From assembly GCA_965223045.1 (NCBI GenBank), contig CBDCVN010000013.1:434001-498000 (forward strand): 64,000 nucleotides of DNA. The letters run 5' to 3'. Source of the stretch: CBDCVN01 sp965223045. Lineage in GTDB: Bacteria > Deinococcota > Deinococci > Deinococcales > Trueperaceae. The notes below the pieces were generated by a model. The model had not been told where the DNA came from, searched no databases, and saw nothing but the letters and a program-made list of their open reading frames with translations. The position numbers and the translations under genes were made by a program. Below, one piece after another: positions 18,784 through 26,713 of the stretch. Numbering within the stretch: the first letter of the stretch is position 1; every line of letters begins with the position of its first letter.

Positions 18784-18804
18784 ATAACATAATTATTATG
18801 TTAT
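18784..18804. promoter_or_regulatory. Palindrome covering the start codon of the next gene
   Basis: ATAACATAA, TTA, TTATGTTAT is a perfect 9-bp inverted repeat that includes the ATG at 18798. It could be an operator or a translation-blocking hairpin. Confidence 0.4.
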
Positions 18805-19202
18805 CTAAATTAAACCCTATAACCCATAGAGCATTCAAAAGTCTGATTTCGAAGGCTAAAATTGGAAATGACTTGCAAAAACCTTTAGATATCTCACCAA
18901 ATAACGGTAGAGAGCTTATTGAAAAATCTTTATCAGATAATAGTGAAAAGTTAACCGATGTTAGTCTTTTCTTGACCAACTTTGATGGATCTTTTTCTCC
19001 ACCTATAGCTAAAAATGATTTTGATGAATCTTTTTCTCCACCTATGGCTCAAAATGATTCTGTAGCTTATGTTAAAGAGCCTTTAGGTTTTAAGGATCAT
19101 TTAATATTTATTAAAACTGTGTTGTTTCGAAGCTTTAGAACAGCGATTATTTCATGTGCTCTGATTTATGTAGTTATATATATTGGCCAATTATTGTTTT
19201 AA
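18798..19202 (+). CDS. Small C-terminally anchored membrane protein, 134 aa
   Basis: The family is not recognised. The first 60 residues are polar and basic. Residues 62-87 are two 13-residue tandem repeats of the pattern FDxSFSPPxAxND, encoded by a 39-bp duplication. One hydrophobic helix near the C-terminus (about 113-132) would anchor the protein, with the N-terminal part probably in the cytoplasm. The start codon lies in a palindrome and no strong ribosome-binding site is seen, so the start is uncertain. It lies alone between two genes on the same strand. Confidence 0.55.
   Translation: MLSKLNPITHRAFKSLISKAKIGNDLQKPLDISPNNGRELIEKSLSDNSEKLTDVSLFLTNFDGSFSPPIAKNDFDESFSPPMAQNDSVAYVKEPLGFKDHLIFIKTVLFRSFRTAIISCALIYVVIYIGQLLF
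18981..19058 (+). repeat. 39-bp in-frame tandem repeat
   Basis: Two 39-bp units (18981-19019, 19020-19058) differ at a few bases and encode FDGSFSPPIAKND and FDESFSPPMAQND. Confidence 0.85.
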
Positions 19203-19244
19203 GGTAAAGCCCTTCTTGGTTTAGAAAATTAATTATTGAGTAAA

Positions 19245-19278
19245 AAGCTCGAGCCCAAGCTCGAGCCCAAGCTCGAAC
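19245..19278. repeat. CTCGAG-containing 12-bp tandem repeat
   Basis: AAGCTCGAGCCC occurs twice, then a third partial unit AAGCTCGAAC. It clusters the window-wide CTCGAG motif in an intergenic spot. Confidence 0.8.
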
Positions 19279-19306
19279 TTTTTCTATATCCAAGTTAAAA
19301 TAAATC

Positions 19307-20131
19307 ATGAAATGTAAAGCACAAGTCAAACCAATCTTGATAATAGCTGCTATTTTTAGTTTCTGCTACGCCCAAAATCTTATTCCACTATTAAAAACAA
19401 CTGATAGCAGTGCTGAGCTAATAGGTTATTACTCCCCAACTGGCTTTGTCAATGTTGATGCTTTAGATGAGTTACCCCACGAGGTTGAAAGTTATAGTGT
19501 TTATAGTTCAGAGAGCACTAATGGTTTTAGTAATTATTTAGGTGAAGGTCAGGCTGAACGTGAGTTGAAGGAAAAAAGATGTCATTGGAACCGTTATAGC
19601 AATTGGCAGGGACCAAGTGGTTTTGCCATTCCTACAAACCCCATTCAAAACAACAAGATAGAATTCCTTGACACCAATTCTGAGATTTATAAGTCGGCTA
19701 TTCAAAATACTTTAGCTGAAATTACAAACTCTACAAACTCACCCATAATTCAGCAACTTGTTAAAGTGGACTTAGAAAACGACGGTGTTGATGAAGTTAT
19801 TATTGTGGCTTCTAATCATAATTTAGAAGGTTTTAATTTTAAGACTTCTGCTAAAGGTGATTATAGTGTTGTTTTATTACGCAAGTTAATAGCTGGAGTT
19901 GTTCATACCTTCACTCTTGCCTCTTCAGTAGAAACACAAGATATGGAAAGCAATCCACCTCTTTTTGATTCCTTAGCCCGTTATAATTTTCAGATTGTCC
20001 TGGACATTGATCGTGATGGCATTCAGGAAATTATCCTTGGTGGATTTGGATATGAATTTGATCTTATAAATGTTTACACTTGGCAGAATGACGCTCCTGT
20101 AGAAGTAATTAATTGGGGTTGTGGTCTGTAA
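19307..20131 (+). CDS. Secreted protein with FG-GAP/VCBS-like segments
   Basis: This 274-residue protein has a signal peptide ending near CYAQ (residue 23). The mature part holds two calcium-loop-like strands, VDLENDGVDEVIIV and LDIDRDGIQEIILGG. They resemble the DxDxDGxxE motifs of integrin-type FG-GAP or VCBS repeats, in which a strand of hydrophobic residues follows the loop. No enzyme motif is seen. A surface or periplasmic structural or adhesive role is an inference only. It is followed by a short open frame at 20171 that may be a related broken tail. Confidence 0.6.
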   Translation: MKCKAQVKPILIIAAIFSFCYAQNLIPLLKTTDSSAELIGYYSPTGFVNVDALDELPHEVESYSVYSSESTNGFSNYLGEGQAERELKEKRCHWNRYSNWQGPSGFAIPTNPIQNNKIEFLDTNSEIYKSAIQNTLAEITNSTNSPIIQQLVKVDLENDGVDEVIIVASNHNLEGFNFKTSAKGDYSVVLLRKLIAGVVHTFTLASSVETQDMESNPPLFDSLARYNFQIVLDIDRDGIQEIILGGFGYEFDLINVYTWQNDAPVEVINWGCGL

Positions 20132-20170
20132 GTCAAGCAATAAACACACTTAAACAATCTCCTAAATGAT

Positions 20171-20365
20171 TTGGGTAGTTCTCAGCGTTTGAACAAAGGC
20201 AATGTCATGCTTGGTTTCATTCAATCGCTTGATGGTGATAATCAGTGGAAAATGGGTATGAGTTTAGCAGGGGACTGTAATACCTACACCCAAATTTTTG
20301 CTTTACAAGCAGGAGAAAAATCACCTTGTTCTACTAGCACTACACCTACAGGTTCTAAGTCCTAG
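20171..20365 (+). CDS. Short uncertain reading frame, 64 aa
   Basis: A short frame with a TTG start lies just after the secreted FG-GAP-like protein. It encodes a polar peptide with two Cys and a Thr/Ser-rich end. It has no recognisable ribosome-binding site and may be a remnant of a longer secreted gene. Support is weak. Confidence 0.25.
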   Translation: MGSSQRLNKGNVMLGFIQSLDGDNQWKMGMSLAGDCNTYTQIFALQAGEKSPCSTSTTPTGSKS

Positions 20366-20393
20366 TTCTCTAGCAGATTGCTGCTCAAATTAT

Positions 20394-21032
20394 TTATAAA
20401 GTTTTCAAACGTTCATATGTTGATATCGCACGTTCACGAATAACATCATAATTTGACTTGCCTGCCATCATCATGTGCATTTCCATATGTTTGTCAACAT
20501 CACCAAATATACTGCCTAATAGCTCTACTTCTTCGTTTGTACGCAAGCTTGAATCATCACGAAAGGTAGTAGTGTAGGCGTATTCAAATTGCCTATCATC
20601 TATACTGCCATTTAAGTATTGTTCAATAAGTTGCTTGTAGACACTTAAATCACTTTTAGTAGCCTCACCGTTTGGAGTGATTGCTTCACTAGTTGGTAAA
20701 TGTGCTAGTCCCTTATCAAGGGCAGTTAAAGTAATGTCCCAATTATCAACATCAAAAACGACTTCCCCTTCTTTAAAAAGAATAACTTGTGGTGATTCGT
20801 GTTTAATGTTTGTTTTTTCAGTGACTAAGTTGCTAGCTGGCCTTGCCTCTACTACCCTAATTACCCCAACCATCAAATCCTCGCGATTTTCTAATTTCTC
20901 TTGTACATAGCCAAAGCCTTGCATGGTCTTATGACAAGTACCTGCTTTAAAAATCATACTATTAGGATATTTAGTTAAGAAACCTTCAACATCTTCAGGG
21001 CTTGTTAAGAGTACAACTCTGTCTTGAAACAT
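20394..21032 (-). CDS. Bacilliredoxin-like domain fused to colicin-immunity-like domain
   Basis: This 212-residue cytoplasmic protein appears to join two families. Residues 1-110 match the YtxJ-type bacilliredoxin fold: a thioredoxin-like strand, the cysteine loop AGTCHKT near residue 32 with a single Cys, RVVEARPASN near 61, and the KHESPQVILFKEGE signature near 77. Residues 130-212 resemble the self-protective colicin-like immunity family, with an EQYLNGSIDDRQFEYAY opening and a later LLGSIFGDVDKH helix. It is convergent with neighbours, divergent from yceD, and has no toxin gene beside it. Function is unknown; the domain pairing is unusual. Confidence 0.65.
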   Translation of the reverse strand: MFQDRVVLLTSPEDVEGFLTKYPNSMIFKAGTCHKTMQGFGYVQEKLENREDLMVGVIRVVEARPASNLVTEKTNIKHESPQVILFKEGEVVFDVDNWDITLTALDKGLAHLPTSEAITPNGEATKSDLSVYKQLIEQYLNGSIDDRQFEYAYTTTFRDDSSLRTNEEVELLGSIFGDVDKHMEMHMMMAGKSNYDVIRERAISTYERLKTL

Positions 21033-21091
21033 TCACTACTCCTTAAAAAATAGCTTTAAACTTAGTCCAGTAAAGGATTTAAGTTTTTGGC

Positions 21092-21119
21092 TTGACAACT
21101 TCCCCCTACTACCTATACT
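21092..21119 (+). promoter_or_regulatory. yceD promoter (-35/-10), nearly leaderless
   Basis: TTGACA at 21092, a 16-bp spacer and TATACT at 21114 form a strong sigma-70-type promoter. The ATG at 21133 comes only about 7 bases after the expected transcription start, leaving no room for a ribosome-binding site. Confidence 0.7.
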
Positions 21120-21132
21120 CTACTCCGTTAGA

Positions 21133-21660
21133 ATGTATGCTCGTCAAGATGCTATACTTAATTTATCTGCTCTTTTAAACAACTCTCTTAGTAGTGAAGT
21201 TGTAGGAATGGGTTTGCTTACTCCGGTAATAAACTTCTCTAGTGAGATAAGCTTCCCAAAACCCCTAAATTGGAAAGTTACTGTGCAAGCTACAGGTGGC
21301 GAGGATGATTTTATCCTTATAGGTAGTATAGAGGGTGAGGTGATTATGCCTTGCCGGCGTTGTCTCGAGCCTGTAAATGTTCCCTCCCGTTCTGAGCTTA
21401 TTTATAAAATGACTTACTCACCTAATGTTAGTCAGCTCGAGTTAATTGAAGAGTCTAACAACGAAGAACACCTTGTTTTTGGTAGTCCAGATGTGGATTT
21501 TAGTGAACTCCTTGTGCAAGTTTTTTTAGTTGATCTACCTATTACAGCCCTTTGTCAAGAAGACTGTCTGGGTATTATTTTTGAAGGTATGGAAACTAAA
21601 AATTTAGACTCATCTACTGATTCACCTTTTGCTGTACTTAGAGACTTGCAAATAAATTAA
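21133..21660 (+). CDS. yceD: YceD/DUF177 ribosome-associated protein
   Basis: This 175-residue DUF177 protein belongs to a family found next to rpmF across bacteria and linked to 23S rRNA accumulation. The family cysteines are clear: CRRCLEPV near residue 75 and LCQEDCLGI near 139, possibly a metal site. The gene order yceD then rpmF (200 bp apart) is the classic one. It has a nearly leaderless promoter, while rpmF has its own promoter in the gap. Two CTCGAG sites lie in the gene. Confidence 0.9.
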   Translation: MYARQDAILNLSALLNNSLSSEVVGMGLLTPVINFSSEISFPKPLNWKVTVQATGGEDDFILIGSIEGEVIMPCRRCLEPVNVPSRSELIYKMTYSPNVSQLELIEESNNEEHLVFGSPDVDFSELLVQVFLVDLPITALCQEDCLGIIFEGMETKNLDSSTDSPFAVLRDLQIN

Positions 21661-21811
21661 AATTAATGTACTTACAGTGGTAAAGATGTATATTTTTGTT
21701 TAAAGTTGTGATGGAATGAGATGGGTAGATGAGGAGCAAAACTTCTTGGAACAAAATGTTCAAAATGAAGCTGTGGTTGATATAACTAAAACTTCACCTT
21801 CAAAGTAGACT

Positions 21812-21840
21812 TTGAGCAAACTTGCTAACTGAGTTATAAT
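21812..21840 (+). promoter_or_regulatory. rpmF promoter
   Basis: TTGAGC at 21812, a 17-bp spacer and a perfect TATAAT at 21835 lie upstream of rpmF. The leader is about 13 bases and contains GAGAAAGAG as a ribosome-binding site. Confidence 0.75.
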
Positions 21841-21860
21841 CTGTTGAGAAAGAGTATTTT

Positions 21861-22052
21861 ATGGCTAAACATCCTGTCCCCAAAAAAAGAACTTCTAGTT
21901 CTCGCCGTGATAAGCGCCGCAGTCATCATGCCTTAAGCGAGCCTACACTAGTAGACTGCCCAAATTGTAATCATAAGGTTCGTCCGCACACAGTGTGCCA
22001 AAACTGTGGGTATTATAAGGGTAATAGAGTTATTGAGGTTAAAGATGATTAA
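21861..22052 (+). CDS. rpmF: 50S ribosomal protein L32
   Basis: This is the full-length 63-residue L32. It begins MAKHPVPKKRTSSSRRDKRR, the conserved basic N-terminus. The zinc-ribbon cysteine pairs CPNC (near 35) and CQNCG (near 47) mark it as the zinc-binding form, in keeping with a cell that invests heavily in zinc uptake. It is transcribed from its own promoter after yceD. Confidence 0.97.
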   Translation: MAKHPVPKKRTSSSRRDKRRSHHALSEPTLVDCPNCNHKVRPHTVCQNCGYYKGNRVIEVKDD

Positions 22053-22122
22053 TTGAGTTTGGGTTTAAACATTTTATAATCATTTGCCTGATAGGACATT
22101 AGTGAGAAGGTAGGTGTTTTTT

Positions 22123-22479
22123 ATGGAGGATTCTGGAAACAAATTAAATTGGGGTACAATGGCTGCTCTCATCTCAGCAGTTGCAGCATTGATTTCTGCC
22201 CTTTCTTATTGTGTTTATGGTCCAGAGAATTCTTCACAACCTTCTGATTCACAAGTGCCAACTACTCCTGACACAACTTTTGTCCCTAATACGCCCTTTG
22301 CTCCTGATACAACATACATCCCTGACACAACATATATTCCTGATACAACGTATGTTCCTGATACTCTTTATTGCTGTGATGATTGGGGGTATCGTCGTTG
22401 TGTTATTGCTTATAACCCCGGTCCTTTAGGTTCCCCATGTGTGTGTCCTTATCAAGGTACGGGCTATATTTGTCAATAA
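22123..22479 (+). CDS. Small membrane-anchored protein with TTYIPD repeats
   Basis: The family is not recognised. The 118-residue product (121 if GTG 22114 is used) has one hydrophobic N-terminal segment (about 10-30), then a Thr/Pro-rich stretch of hexapeptide repeats PDTTYI / PDTTYV. These are encoded by an 18-bp tandem repeat at about 22297-22366. The tail contains six cysteines, including CC and CVC, and would sit outside the membrane. It lies 9 bp before purQ but is probably unrelated in function. Confidence 0.55.
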   Translation: MEDSGNKLNWGTMAALISAVAALISALSYCVYGPENSSQPSDSQVPTTPDTTFVPNTPFAPDTTYIPDTTYIPDTTYVPDTLYCCDDWGYRRCVIAYNPGPLGSPCVCPYQGTGYICQ

Positions 22480-22488
22480 AAGACCTAA

Positions 22489-23229
22489 ATGAAACCTAAT
22501 GTCTTAGTTCTTCATGTTTCAGGCACAAACCGTGACCTTGAGGCTTCTTTAGCTATTGAGTTGGCAGGAGGACAACCCGAAATTGTACATATTAGTGAGT
22601 TGCAAGCTAGCAAAAAACTCTCTAGTTACCAAATGCTCGTTTTAGCAGGGGGGTTTTCTTATGGTGATGCTTTGGGTGCAGGTAAACGCTTAGCTCTCGA
22701 TCTACAACTTGGTTTTGCTGAGGAACTAATGGAATTTGTAGAATCTAGCAAGCCTATTCTTGGTATCTGTAATGGTTTTCAAGCTCTTGTTAAAGCAGGG
22801 CTTTTGCCACAAGAAGCTACACTAACGCATAATCTGAATGCTAAATTTGAGTGTCGTTGGGTTACTTTGCAGCCCAATGCTAGTTCACCCTGTATCTTCA
22901 CTAAAAGCTTAACAGAACCTATCTATTGTCCGGTTGCTCATGGTGAGGGTCGCTTTTTGATTAAAGAAGATACTCCAAAAGATTATATTACCTTGCGCTA
23001 TGCTAAATCAGATGGGCAAGATGCTAATGAAATGTACCCTCTAAATCCTAATGGTTCAGTAAATGACATAGCAGCAGTGTGCAACGAAAGAGGCAATGTG
23101 ATGGGTTTAATGCCACACCCTGAAGATCATATATTTAAGTGGCAACATCCACGTTGGGTTAGAGGTGACAGTGGTTTTTCAGGTTTACCTCTTTTTAAAG
23201 CGGGTGTAGATTATGCTAGGCAAATTTAG
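22489..23229 (+). CDS. purQ: Phosphoribosylformylglycinamidine synthase, glutaminase subunit
   Basis: This 246-residue class I glutamine amidotransferase supplies ammonia to PurL in step four of purine synthesis. The nucleophile Cys lies in ILGICNGFQAL near residue 92, and the His/Glu pair lies in the GLMPHPEDH segment near 208. It is a little longer than the common 225-residue PurQ. It directly abuts purC, whose start overlaps the stop region, so the two form an operon; purS and purL are not in the window. Confidence 0.93.
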   Translation: MKPNVLVLHVSGTNRDLEASLAIELAGGQPEIVHISELQASKKLSSYQMLVLAGGFSYGDALGAGKRLALDLQLGFAEELMEFVESSKPILGICNGFQALVKAGLLPQEATLTHNLNAKFECRWVTLQPNASSPCIFTKSLTEPIYCPVAHGEGRFLIKEDTPKDYITLRYAKSDGQDANEMYPLNPNGSVNDIAAVCNERGNVMGLMPHPEDHIFKWQHPRWVRGDSGFSGLPLFKAGVDYARQI

Positions 23230-24204
23230 GTGAGTATGACTGATAAAGAAATTGTTAAACAGGTTGCAAGAGAGGCTCTTATAAGCATTGATATTCCTAC
23301 ACTTGGCCAAAAGACTAGTGGTAAGGTGCGAGATATTTATAAGCGAGAAAATAATGGCCTACAAGAACTTATCTTAATTACTACTGATAGACTTTCTGCT
23401 TTTGATCGTGTTTTAGGTGCTGTACCGTATAAGGGACAAGTTCTAAACCAGCTCTCTTTATATTGGTTTGATGTATTAAAAGACATAATTGGTAATTATG
23501 TGCTTGATGTTCCCCACCCCAATGTCATAGTAGGGTATAACTGTAACGTTTTACCTATAGAGGTTATTGTAAGGGGTTACATTACAGGTGTAACTAAAAC
23601 AGCCCTTTGGTACCGTTATAATTTAGGCGAGAGAAGTATATACGGCCATAGTTTTCCTGAAGGATTACAAAAAAACCAAAGACTTCCTAAGCCTGTTATT
23701 ACCCCAACAACTAAAGGTGGCCCTACTGGTCATGATGAACGCCTAACTTGTGATGAGGTAGTAGAGAAAAATTATCTTGATCAAAGTACATGGGACAAGG
23801 TGCAAAAAGCTGCCTTGGCCATATTTACAAGAGGGCAAGAAATAGCTGAAAAGGCAGGGCTTATTTTAGTAGATACCAAGTATGAGTTTGGTAGGTTGCC
23901 TAGTGGTGAAGTTGTGCTTATTGATGAAGTGCACACGCCTGATTCTTCGCGTTTTTGGAAAAAAGGTTCTTATGAAGCCCGATTTGAAGCAGGTGAGGAA
24001 CCTGAAAATTTTGATAAAGAGTTTATCCGCCTTTGGTATGCTAAGCGTGGTTATAGAGGTGATGGAGAACCTCCTGAGTGGGATAATGAACTTGCTATAG
24101 AAGCTAGTTTGCGCTATCAACAGGTTTATGAAATGCTTACAGGTAGGAGTTTTGAGCCAACTAGTTATCCATTAGAAGAGGATATTAATAAAGCATTCAA
24201 TTGA
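23230..24204 (+). CDS. purC: Phosphoribosylaminoimidazole-succinocarboxamide synthase
   Basis: This 324-residue SAICAR synthetase joins aspartate to CAIR in purine synthesis. Visible family elements are GKVRDIYK near 30, the TDRLSAFDRVLG segment near 57, VRGYITG near 118, and the VLIDEVHTPDSSR motif near 232. It belongs to the longer (about 300-residue) form rather than the 237-residue E. coli type. GTG 23230 directly follows the purQ stop; an ATG at 23236 is an alternative. It is coupled to purQ. Confidence 0.93.
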   Translation: MSMTDKEIVKQVAREALISIDIPTLGQKTSGKVRDIYKRENNGLQELILITTDRLSAFDRVLGAVPYKGQVLNQLSLYWFDVLKDIIGNYVLDVPHPNVIVGYNCNVLPIEVIVRGYITGVTKTALWYRYNLGERSIYGHSFPEGLQKNQRLPKPVITPTTKGGPTGHDERLTCDEVVEKNYLDQSTWDKVQKAALAIFTRGQEIAEKAGLILVDTKYEFGRLPSGEVVLIDEVHTPDSSRFWKKGSYEARFEAGEEPENFDKEFIRLWYAKRGYRGDGEPPEWDNELAIEASLRYQQVYEMLTGRSFEPTSYPLEEDINKAFN

Positions 24205-24241
24205 AAGATTAAAAACCTTTATGTCTTAAGCCCAAACCATG

Positions 24242-24271
24242 TTTGTAGGGATTTAAAATCTTAAACCCTCC
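24242..24271. repeat. Intergenic repeat, GGGTTCAAAA family (inverted copy)
   Basis: TTTGTAGGGATTTAAAATCT then TAAACCCTCC is the inverted counterpart of the copy at 3637-3666. It sits downstream of purC and may act as a terminator. Confidence 0.5.
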
Positions 24272-24462
24272 TAAGCAAAAACTTCTCCCAATGCTTTCCC
24301 AAACATAACTTCAGCCTAAAATTGTTTATGGTATGTTTCTGTGGGTGTGGTGTTTCCGTGAGGGTGTTGTGGGTTGGATTGTTGAAGAGCGTATACTACT
24401 TGGGCACCTATATGAGAGAAGGTGAACACACAGATTTACCCTCAAACATACCTAGTTCTCTA

Positions 24463-24718
24463 GGGCATGTGGATATGACAAATCAGAAATTGCACGCATT
24501 GGATATCAAAACCAAACTAGCCAGTCTCAGGACAGCTATTTGTTAGAAAATGTGAATTCCAAAAAAAATTGCAGGATAGCCTATATTTGCGAGAAGCTTT
24601 AGTTGTTAACCACATAATCTTTACCAGATTGCAGAGGAGCTTATGCGTCAGCATCAGGATTATCCAAGGTATTTAAGAGTAGCGTTTTCGATTTCACACT
24701 CTAGGTGTCCACACGCCC
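24463..24718 (-). mobile_element. 256-bp MITE, copy 1
   Basis: This short noncoding element has imperfect terminal repeats GGGCRTGTGGAYA and is flanked by TA on both sides. By eye it matches, in reverse orientation, the copy at 33950-34205 over its whole length. The ends resemble IS5/IS427-type repeats. It encodes no transposase. It fills much of the 616-bp gap between purC and grpE; the rest of the gap holds no gene. Confidence 0.85.
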
Positions 24719-24778
24719 TAAAGAAAGTAAGAAGCCTCAGTTTGTTATGCAGGTCACTTTATTTTTAGATTAAAGTTG

Positions 24779-24807
24779 TTGTCTTTCTGCGTTCAGTGCT
24801 GTATAGT
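24779..24807 (+). promoter_or_regulatory. grpE promoter, short leader
   Basis: TTGTCT at 24779, a 17-bp spacer and TATAGT at 24802 lie before grpE. The ATG at 24821 leaves a leader of about 7 bases and no ribosome-binding site. Confidence 0.55.
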
Positions 24808-24820
24808 TTTGAATTGAGTT

Positions 24821-25417
24821 ATGAATGAGGAATTAATAGATAAAAATATGGATACGACAAGTGATGAAGATAGAGAAGCTCCTTCTAAAGAGAAGGAAGG
24901 AGAAGAGGCTTTGGAAGATGTTGTAACAAGTGAGGCAAATATTTTGCGTAGTGATCTAGAAAAAGCCCAAGAAACATTAGCTAATGTTAAAGCTGAACTA
25001 GAAGATTATAAAAAGAAGCACTTGCGTGCGTTAGCCGAAGCACAAACTGCTCGTCGGCGTGCTGATCAAGAAATAGCTCGAGCAAAAGACCAAGGTGCCG
25101 ATAGCATTATTCTAGCAGTGTTACCTGTTTATGATGATTTGCGTAGGGCACTCGAGGTAGCAAGTGAAGACCCCAGCAAAATAATTCCTGGTGTAGAACA
25201 AGTTAGAGAAACCTTAAAGCGCAATCTTGAGAACCTAGGGATTAAAGAAGCAGGCTTGGTAGGGGAGATGTTTGATCCAAATTACCATGAGGCCCTAACC
25301 ACCATGCCTACAGATGATGATGAGAAAAGAGGCACCATTGCTCAAATATTTGAATCAGGGTTTGTTAAGGATGGCAGGGTGGTTCGAGTTGCTCGAGTAG
25401 TAGTTTTTGAACAATAA
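24821..25417 (+). CDS. grpE: Nucleotide exchange factor GrpE
   Basis: This 198-residue GrpE releases ADP from DnaK. It has an acidic N-terminal region, a long coiled coil (about 40-100, heptad-like around LEDYKKKHLRALAEAQTARR), and a C-terminal beta domain. The family signature is the VGEMFDPNYHEAL segment, followed by IFESGFVKDGRVVRVARV at the end. dnaJ starts 2 bp after the stop codon, so the two are translated from one message; dnaK is not in the window. Three CTCGAG sites lie in it. Confidence 0.93.
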   Translation: MNEELIDKNMDTTSDEDREAPSKEKEGEEALEDVVTSEANILRSDLEKAQETLANVKAELEDYKKKHLRALAEAQTARRRADQEIARAKDQGADSIILAVLPVYDDLRRALEVASEDPSKIIPGVEQVRETLKRNLENLGIKEAGLVGEMFDPNYHEALTTMPTDDDEKRGTIAQIFESGFVKDGRVVRVARVVVFEQ

Positions 25418-25419
25418 AT

Positions 25420-26289
25420 ATGGCTTCTTATAAAGATTATTACAATTTACTTGGTGTTTCGAAGAGTGCTAGCCAAGATGAAATAAGAAGAGCTTTTCGC
25501 AAACTGGCAGCTAAATACCATCCTGATAAAAACCCCAATAATCCTGCAGCAGAAGAAAAGTTCAAGGAAATAAACGAAGCCTACACTGTTCTTTCTGACG
25601 AAGAAAAGCGTAAGTTTTACGATGCCTATGGTACGGCAGATGGTAGGCCATCTTTCTCAGGCAGGGCTACTACTAATGTTGACCCTTCGCAATTTGGAGA
25701 TTTTAGCGACTTCTTTCAATCACTCTTTGGTGGGGGATTTAGTGGTGGGGGCTTTAGCGGTGGCAGCCCTTTTAGTAGCTTCCAAGGTCATGCTACTGCC
25801 CAACCCCAGAGCACAGAAGCTAATATAAATATACCTTTAGAAAAGGCTTATCATGGTGGTAGTACTACCATTAGTGTAGGTGGGCGGCATATTGAAGTAA
25901 CTATTCCCAAGGGGACTTATGAAGGAGCTAAGTTGCGCCTACGGAGGCAGGCACCGAGTGGAGGGGATTTGTATCTTGTTGTTAAGCTCGAGCCCCACCC
26001 CACCCTAAAACTAGATGGTGATGACATACGTGTAAAAGTTTCTGTGCCAGATTATACAGCAGTGTTAGGTGGCACAGTACGTGTACCCACTTTAGATGGT
26101 GCTGTAGAGATGAATTTGCCTCCCAAAACTCAAACTGGTCGTACCTTGAGGCTTAAAGGAAAGGGTTGGTCTAAACGTGATGGTACTAGGGGTGATGCCT
26201 ATGCTGAGATAAATGTAACTATTCCTAGCGAGTTAAGTGAGGCTCAGAAAGAGCTTTACAAGCAATTGAAGGAATTGGCAGTTAGGTAG
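25420..26289 (+). CDS. dnaJ: DnaJ-type co-chaperone without zinc finger
   Basis: This 289-residue co-chaperone stimulates DnaK. The J domain occupies residues 4-68 with HPD near 34. It is followed by a Gly/Phe/Ser-rich linker (about 88-125) and two beta-barrel substrate-binding domains ending around residue 280. The CxxCxGxG zinc domain of class A DnaJ is absent, as in CbpA and in the short DnaJ of Thermus. Coupling with grpE suggests it is the main co-chaperone here rather than an accessory one. Confidence 0.92.
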   Translation: MASYKDYYNLLGVSKSASQDEIRRAFRKLAAKYHPDKNPNNPAAEEKFKEINEAYTVLSDEEKRKFYDAYGTADGRPSFSGRATTNVDPSQFGDFSDFFQSLFGGGFSGGGFSGGSPFSSFQGHATAQPQSTEANINIPLEKAYHGGSTTISVGGRHIEVTIPKGTYEGAKLRLRRQAPSGGDLYLVVKLEPHPTLKLDGDDIRVKVSVPDYTAVLGGTVRVPTLDGAVEMNLPPKTQTGRTLRLKGKGWSKRDGTRGDAYAEINVTIPSELSEAQKELYKQLKELAVR

Positions 26290-26323
26290 CAGTTTGAGTT
26301 AGATGAAACAGTCCTTTTGGGTG

Positions 26324-26641
26324 ATGACAAGTGATCTAAAATAGGTGTAAAAGAATTCAGAGAAAATCTTGCTCAATATATGCATTCTGATACGCCTGTT
26401 GCAGTAACAAAGCAGGAATTTACTGTAGGGTATTATCTTCCCAACTTGTCATTCAGTAAAAGAAGAAGATAAGAAAGCTTTAGAAGCAGCAGCGCAGAAA
26501 CTCAATGGCTTGCTTGAAGCAAAAGGTATTGATCCAGAAAATCTTATTAATGATTTGAAGGAGTTAAAGGAGCAACGCAGACAACAGAAAAAAGATGGTA
26601 CTTTACTAGCTTCAGATGAAAACAGCTTGATAATGTTTTAG
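26324..26641 (+). pseudogene. Phd/YefM-type antitoxin relic with frameshifts
   Basis: Joined across two single-base shifts, this region encodes an antitoxin-like protein. It starts MTSDLKIGVKEFRENLAQYM, continues with SDTPVAVTKQEFTVGYYLP, and then has a helical tail rich in Lys, Glu and Leu. The first shift lies in the A-run at about 26338-26341 and the second near 26443. The opening matches the Phd/YefM DNA-binding fold. No toxin gene follows. It is a decayed antitoxin between dnaJ and the first znuA. Confidence 0.6.
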
Positions 26642-26657
26642 AAGCACAATATAAGAT

Positions 26658-26693
26658 AATTTATTGATAATGATAAAGCATTATCAATAAATT
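26658..26693. promoter_or_regulatory. Zur/Fur-type operator before znuA1
   Basis: A perfect 15-bp inverted repeat (AATTTATTGATAATG / CATTATCAATAAATT, 6-base centre) ends 20 bp before the GTG start of znuA. The GATAATG...CATTATC core is of the Fur-superfamily type. Next to zinc genes, Zur is the expected repressor. Confidence 0.8.
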
Positions 26694-26713
26694 ATAGAAT
26701 ATTAGGAGACTTT

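Noticed and set aside
21715..21810. A 30-codon frame between yceD and rpmF
   Set aside because: It is short, has no clear ribosome-binding site and overlaps the region just upstream of the rpmF promoter.
24322..24546. A 74-residue open frame in the purC-grpE gap
   Set aside because: Its second half is the noncoding MITE, the first half has no ribosome-binding site or family resemblance, and the composition looks random.
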